From NCBI GenBank assembly GCA_016214125.1, contig JACRPC010000044.1, positions 58,355 through 122,354 on the forward strand: a DNA stretch of 64,000 nt. The letters run 5' to 3'. Shown here piece by piece: positions 62,548 to 64,000 of the stretch. The DNA comes from Rhodospirillales bacterium. Its GTDB lineage: Bacteria; Pseudomonadota; Alphaproteobacteria; Rhodospirillales; WMHbin7. The stretch's first letter is position 1; each line of letters begins with the position of its first letter. The notes beneath the pieces were generated by a model. That model did no database searches and was not told the origin of the DNA. It was given only the letters and a program-made list of their open reading frames with translations. The translations under genes were made by a program, and so were the position numbers.

Positions 62548-62907
62548 TCAGGCGGCGCGGGGAACGATCGCGCGCTGGATCGTCCGGCCAAGGCTGCGTT
62601 TGGCGCATTCCAGATCGTAGCGCGTTTGCAGATTGAGCCAGAAATCGGGCGTGGTGCCGAAATAGCGGGCCAGGCGAAGCGCGCTGTCGGCGCTGATGGC
62701 GCGCCGGCCCCTTGCTATGTCGTTGGCGCGCGAGCGTGGCATCTTCAGCGCATTGGCCAATTCGTAGACGTTGATCCCCAGGGGATGCAGGAATTCGTCG
62801 CGCAGAGTTTCCCCTGGATGGATGGGCGGCAACCGCCGGCCCGACGCGATGTCGGAGAAATCGACCAACCCGCGATCGAGGGCTTTTTTCTTGATCACCT
62901 TGCGCAT
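62548..62907 (-). CDS. HigA-type antitoxin (XRE family), lacking an intact toxin
   Basis: A 119-residue protein. The HigA signature PPIHPGETLRDEFLHPLGIN is followed by the helix-turn-helix VYELANALKMPRSRANDIAR and RLARYFGTTPDFWLNLQTRY. HigA normally neutralises HigB, encoded immediately upstream. Here only a fragment resembling the HigB C-terminus is found at 62939-62989, so the antitoxin appears orphaned. The N-terminal 25 residues, KKKALDRGLVDFSD, are longer than usual HigA starts. Confidence 0.88.
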   Translation of the reverse strand: MRKVIKKKALDRGLVDFSDIASGRRLPPIHPGETLRDEFLHPLGINVYELANALKMPRSRANDIARGRRAISADSALRLARYFGTTPDFWLNLQTRYDLECAKRSLGRTIQRAIVPRAA

Positions 62908-62938
62908 GTCTTGGCGTACCTCGTTGCCGGGGGCTTGT

Positions 62939-62989
62939 CAAAGCGACATGGTCGGCATGGCCGTCCTTGACTGGAAATCCGTATTGCTG
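62939..62989 (-). pseudogene. Possible remnant of higB toxin C-terminus
   Basis: Read on the minus strand the frame gives QQYGFPVKDGHADHVAL, which resembles the terminal part of HigB toxins (F-x-W-K-D-G-x-A-x-x-V-E-I-x-D-Y-H). The expected DYH end is lost, the frame runs on, and nothing toxin-like is found upstream, where a repeat element lies. Short and low-confidence. Confidence 0.35.
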
Positions 62990-63015
62990 ATGTCCGCATA
63001 GAGCCTCCGCGCCGT

Positions 63016-63092
63016 TGAACCACCAAGGCACGGAGACATCAAGGCGCATTGACCGAACTTCGGACTTGGTGCCTTGGCGTCTTGGTGGTTCA
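63016..63092. repeat. REP-like inverted repeat (ACCACCAAG type)
   Basis: TGAACCACCAAG (63016-63027) and CTTGGTGGTTCA (63081-63092) form a perfect 12-bp inverted repeat; the inner flanks carry further CAAGGC/GCCTTGG motifs. This composition is known from dispersed ACCACCAAGRCACCAAG intergenic repeats of several bacterial genomes. Whether it recurs in this genome cannot be seen from one window. Confidence 0.6.
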
Positions 63093-63343
63093 TCTTTCGA
63101 CAAGTGCTGAAATATTGCCCTTTGCAGAGACGCCCGTTTGGCGTCCCTTAAGTGCCGTCGCACCTCGCAGATCACCCTCCCATCCGCCCTCAATGTATTG
63201 ACCGCACATCGGCACATTGACAAGGCAACATTAAACACTATCATTGCGAGCGGATGGATTGCGGTTGGAAAAGCGCGAGGTTGCGGTTTTTATTTTGAGT
63301 CGAAGAATTATCAACGAAACACGGCGCTGGGGAGAATTCCACA

Positions 63344-63880
63344 ATGAAACTTCCGTCAATCAGCATCAAACAATCTCCAGCATTAAGCGAGAAATGGGTT
63401 CAGGACCAAATTGCAAACGATCCTTCCATTCTCGAATTGGGCGATCTAATTCTTAAGGACAAAGAACGGAACCAACCCAATGCCGGGCGTCTCGACCTAT
63501 TACTTCAAGATCCAGAATCGCCAAAACGATACGAGGTCGAAATACAGCTTGGCGCAACGGATGAACGACATATCATTCGCACAACAGAATACTGGGATAT
63601 TGAACGAAAAAGATATCCTCAATATGAGCACACTGCTGTCATTATCGCAGAAAATATTACTACAAGATTTCTAAATGTTATCCAGTTATTCAATGGCGCA
63701 ATTCCACTTATTGCTCTAAAAATGACGGCATATAAAGTCGGCGACGATTACGCTCTTACATTTGTAAAAATACTTGACGAGCTGACATTTGGACTTGTTG
63801 ATGATGATGAGCCGCTAGCAGAACCAACCGATCGTTCATACTGGGAGACTCAGAGAGGAACTAGAGTCTTCTGTGATTAG
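63344..63880 (+). CDS. PD-(D/E)XK nuclease-like protein, 3' truncated by IS630
   Basis: A 178-residue open frame in clearly AT-richer DNA than the rest of the window. The core NAGRLDLLLQDPESPKRYEV and EIQLGATDERHIIRTTEYWD has the D-x(n)-E-x-Q arrangement of a PD-(D/E)XK variant. Relatives as I recall them are longer and continue after the SYWE segment, whereas here the frame runs into an IS630-family end near CTAG (63861-63864), which supplies the last codons TRVFCD. It is therefore probably a disrupted gene of recent horizontal origin. A GGGGAG ribosome site lies before the ATG. No partner methylase or restriction gene is visible. Confidence 0.65.
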   Translation: MKLPSISIKQSPALSEKWVQDQIANDPSILELGDLILKDKERNQPNAGRLDLLLQDPESPKRYEVEIQLGATDERHIIRTTEYWDIERKRYPQYEHTAVIIAENITTRFLNVIQLFNGAIPLIALKMTAYKVGDDYALTFVKILDELTFGLVDDDEPLAEPTDRSYWETQRGTRVFCD

Positions 63881-64000
63881 GTTGACGCATACCCGGAGTT
63901 TCTAAAGTAGTTGGCGCATTCCTTTGGTGAGAATGTGTTGAGAAGGGAACCGATGCGACGCCAGGTTGCTTCGACAGTTCGCTCGGCGGCCTTTTTGAGG
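63861..64000 (-). mobile_element. IS630-family element, one end
   Basis: From the CTAG at 63861 to the window edge the sequence belongs to an IS630-type insertion: it contains the 3' end of a transposase on the minus strand and begins at a TA dinucleotide, the target duplicated by this family. The other end lies outside the window, so the inverted repeats cannot be compared. Confidence 0.7.
63877..64000 (-). CDS. IS630-family transposase, C-terminal fragment
   Basis: The minus strand encodes about 40 residues ending LKKAAERTVEATWRRIG then SLLNTFSPKECANYFRNSG and YAST before TAA. The A-E-R-T-V-E-x-x-W-R-x-I-G and C-x-N-Y-F-x-x-x-G-Y pattern is the C-terminus of IS630-type DDE transposases. 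The gene runs off the right edge, so integrity of the DDE site cannot be judged. Confidence 0.85.
   Translation of the reverse strand, partial: LKKAAERTVEATWRRIGSLLNTFSPKECANYFRNSGYAST

Larger units (their letters stand above)
62908..63343. other. Intergenic accessory stretch upstream of higA
   Basis: This 436-bp region holds no intact gene. It contains a probable higB remnant, a REP-like inverted repeat (63016-63092), and a stretch to 63343 whose base composition shifts from GC-rich to AT-rich towards the nuclease-like gene. Short open frames here have no ribosome site or recognisable protein pattern. Confidence 0.6.

Noticed and set aside
63093..63343. Short open frames in the AT-rich region before the nuclease-like gene
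   Set aside because: No ribosome site, no protein pattern, and one overlaps a repeat and the neighbouring start.
1..64000. tRNA, rRNA and CRISPR arrays
   Set aside because: No cloverleaf with a CCA-type acceptor, rRNA core sequence or regularly spaced direct repeat was recognised in the intergenic regions; a dedicated covariance search was not possible here.

Overview
This 64 kb window is chromosomal DNA from a high-GC alphaproteobacterium. Codon use, the ETF-ubiquinone oxidoreductase, PFOR/NifJ, ubiTUV and the many PAS/c-di-GMP proteins fit a free-living, metabolically flexible member of the Rhodospirillales (Magnetospirillum-like), but the genus cannot be fixed from sequence reading alone. 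No rRNA, tRNA or CRISPR array was seen. Most genes sit in short, translationally coupled operons (ATGA/GTGA overlaps).

Layout. 1-6.6 kb: 3' end of ETF-QO, a TPR lipoprotein, ispE, and two tandem paralogous TPR-glycosyltransferase-like genes that meet a GT2 glycosyltransferase head-on. 7.5-12.4 kb: Hsp20 with a candidate thermosensing leader, NifJ/PFOR and a VUT-family transporter. 12.4-15.9 kb: a coupled MarR-OmpR-EnvZ operon divergent from a branched-chain aminotransferase. 15.9-25 kb: a stand-alone molybdopterin enzyme resembling acetylene hydratase, a CXXCH (heme-type) sensor kinase, a diguanylate cyclase, and a choline-kinase-like / FAD-oxidase / hot-dog protein group. 25-28.5 kb: a Phd-PIN toxin-antitoxin pair and the complete ubiT-ubiU-ubiV operon for O2-independent ubiquinone hydroxylation, with a near-consensus FNR box upstream. 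28.6-32.7 kb: a PilJ/NarX-like sensor kinase and a three-gene B-type heme-copper-oxidase-like operon whose subunit I has Tyr in place of one CuB His and of the high-spin heme His. 32.8-46.8 kb: double cold-shock protein, glycogen metabolism operon glgB-glgX-malQ-glgP, an exported coiled-coil protein, a Tat-exported multicopper oxidase, an HD-GYP protein and a SemiSWEET. 46.8-52.0 kb: a SET protein, a MarR regulator and an aryl-acid ligase / OYE-type reductase operon behind a clear promoter-operator. 52.1-57.2 kb: a 32-residue membrane peptide gene with its own CRP-type site and terminator, a large NIT-PAS-GGDEF-EAL protein, and a CRP-like regulator whose recognition helix predicts that site. 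57.2-62.5 kb: lytic transglycosylase, thioredoxin-like protein, YfgM-like protein, BamB and Der. 62.5-64 kb: an accessory edge with a HigA antitoxin lacking an intact HigB, a REP-like inverted repeat, and an AT-richer nuclease-fold gene cut by an IS630-family element.

Taken together, the window describes a cell that senses oxygen and probably nitrogen oxides (FNR box, NarX-like and NIT sensors), keeps ubiquinone synthesis running without oxygen, oxidises pyruvate by PFOR, stores glycogen, and invests in c-di-GMP signalling (one GGDEF, one GGDEF-EAL, one HD-GYP). The most unusual items are the oxidase-like operon with an altered active site, the CRP-site-linked micropeptide, and the aryl ligase/OYE operon whose reductase lacks one cluster cysteine.
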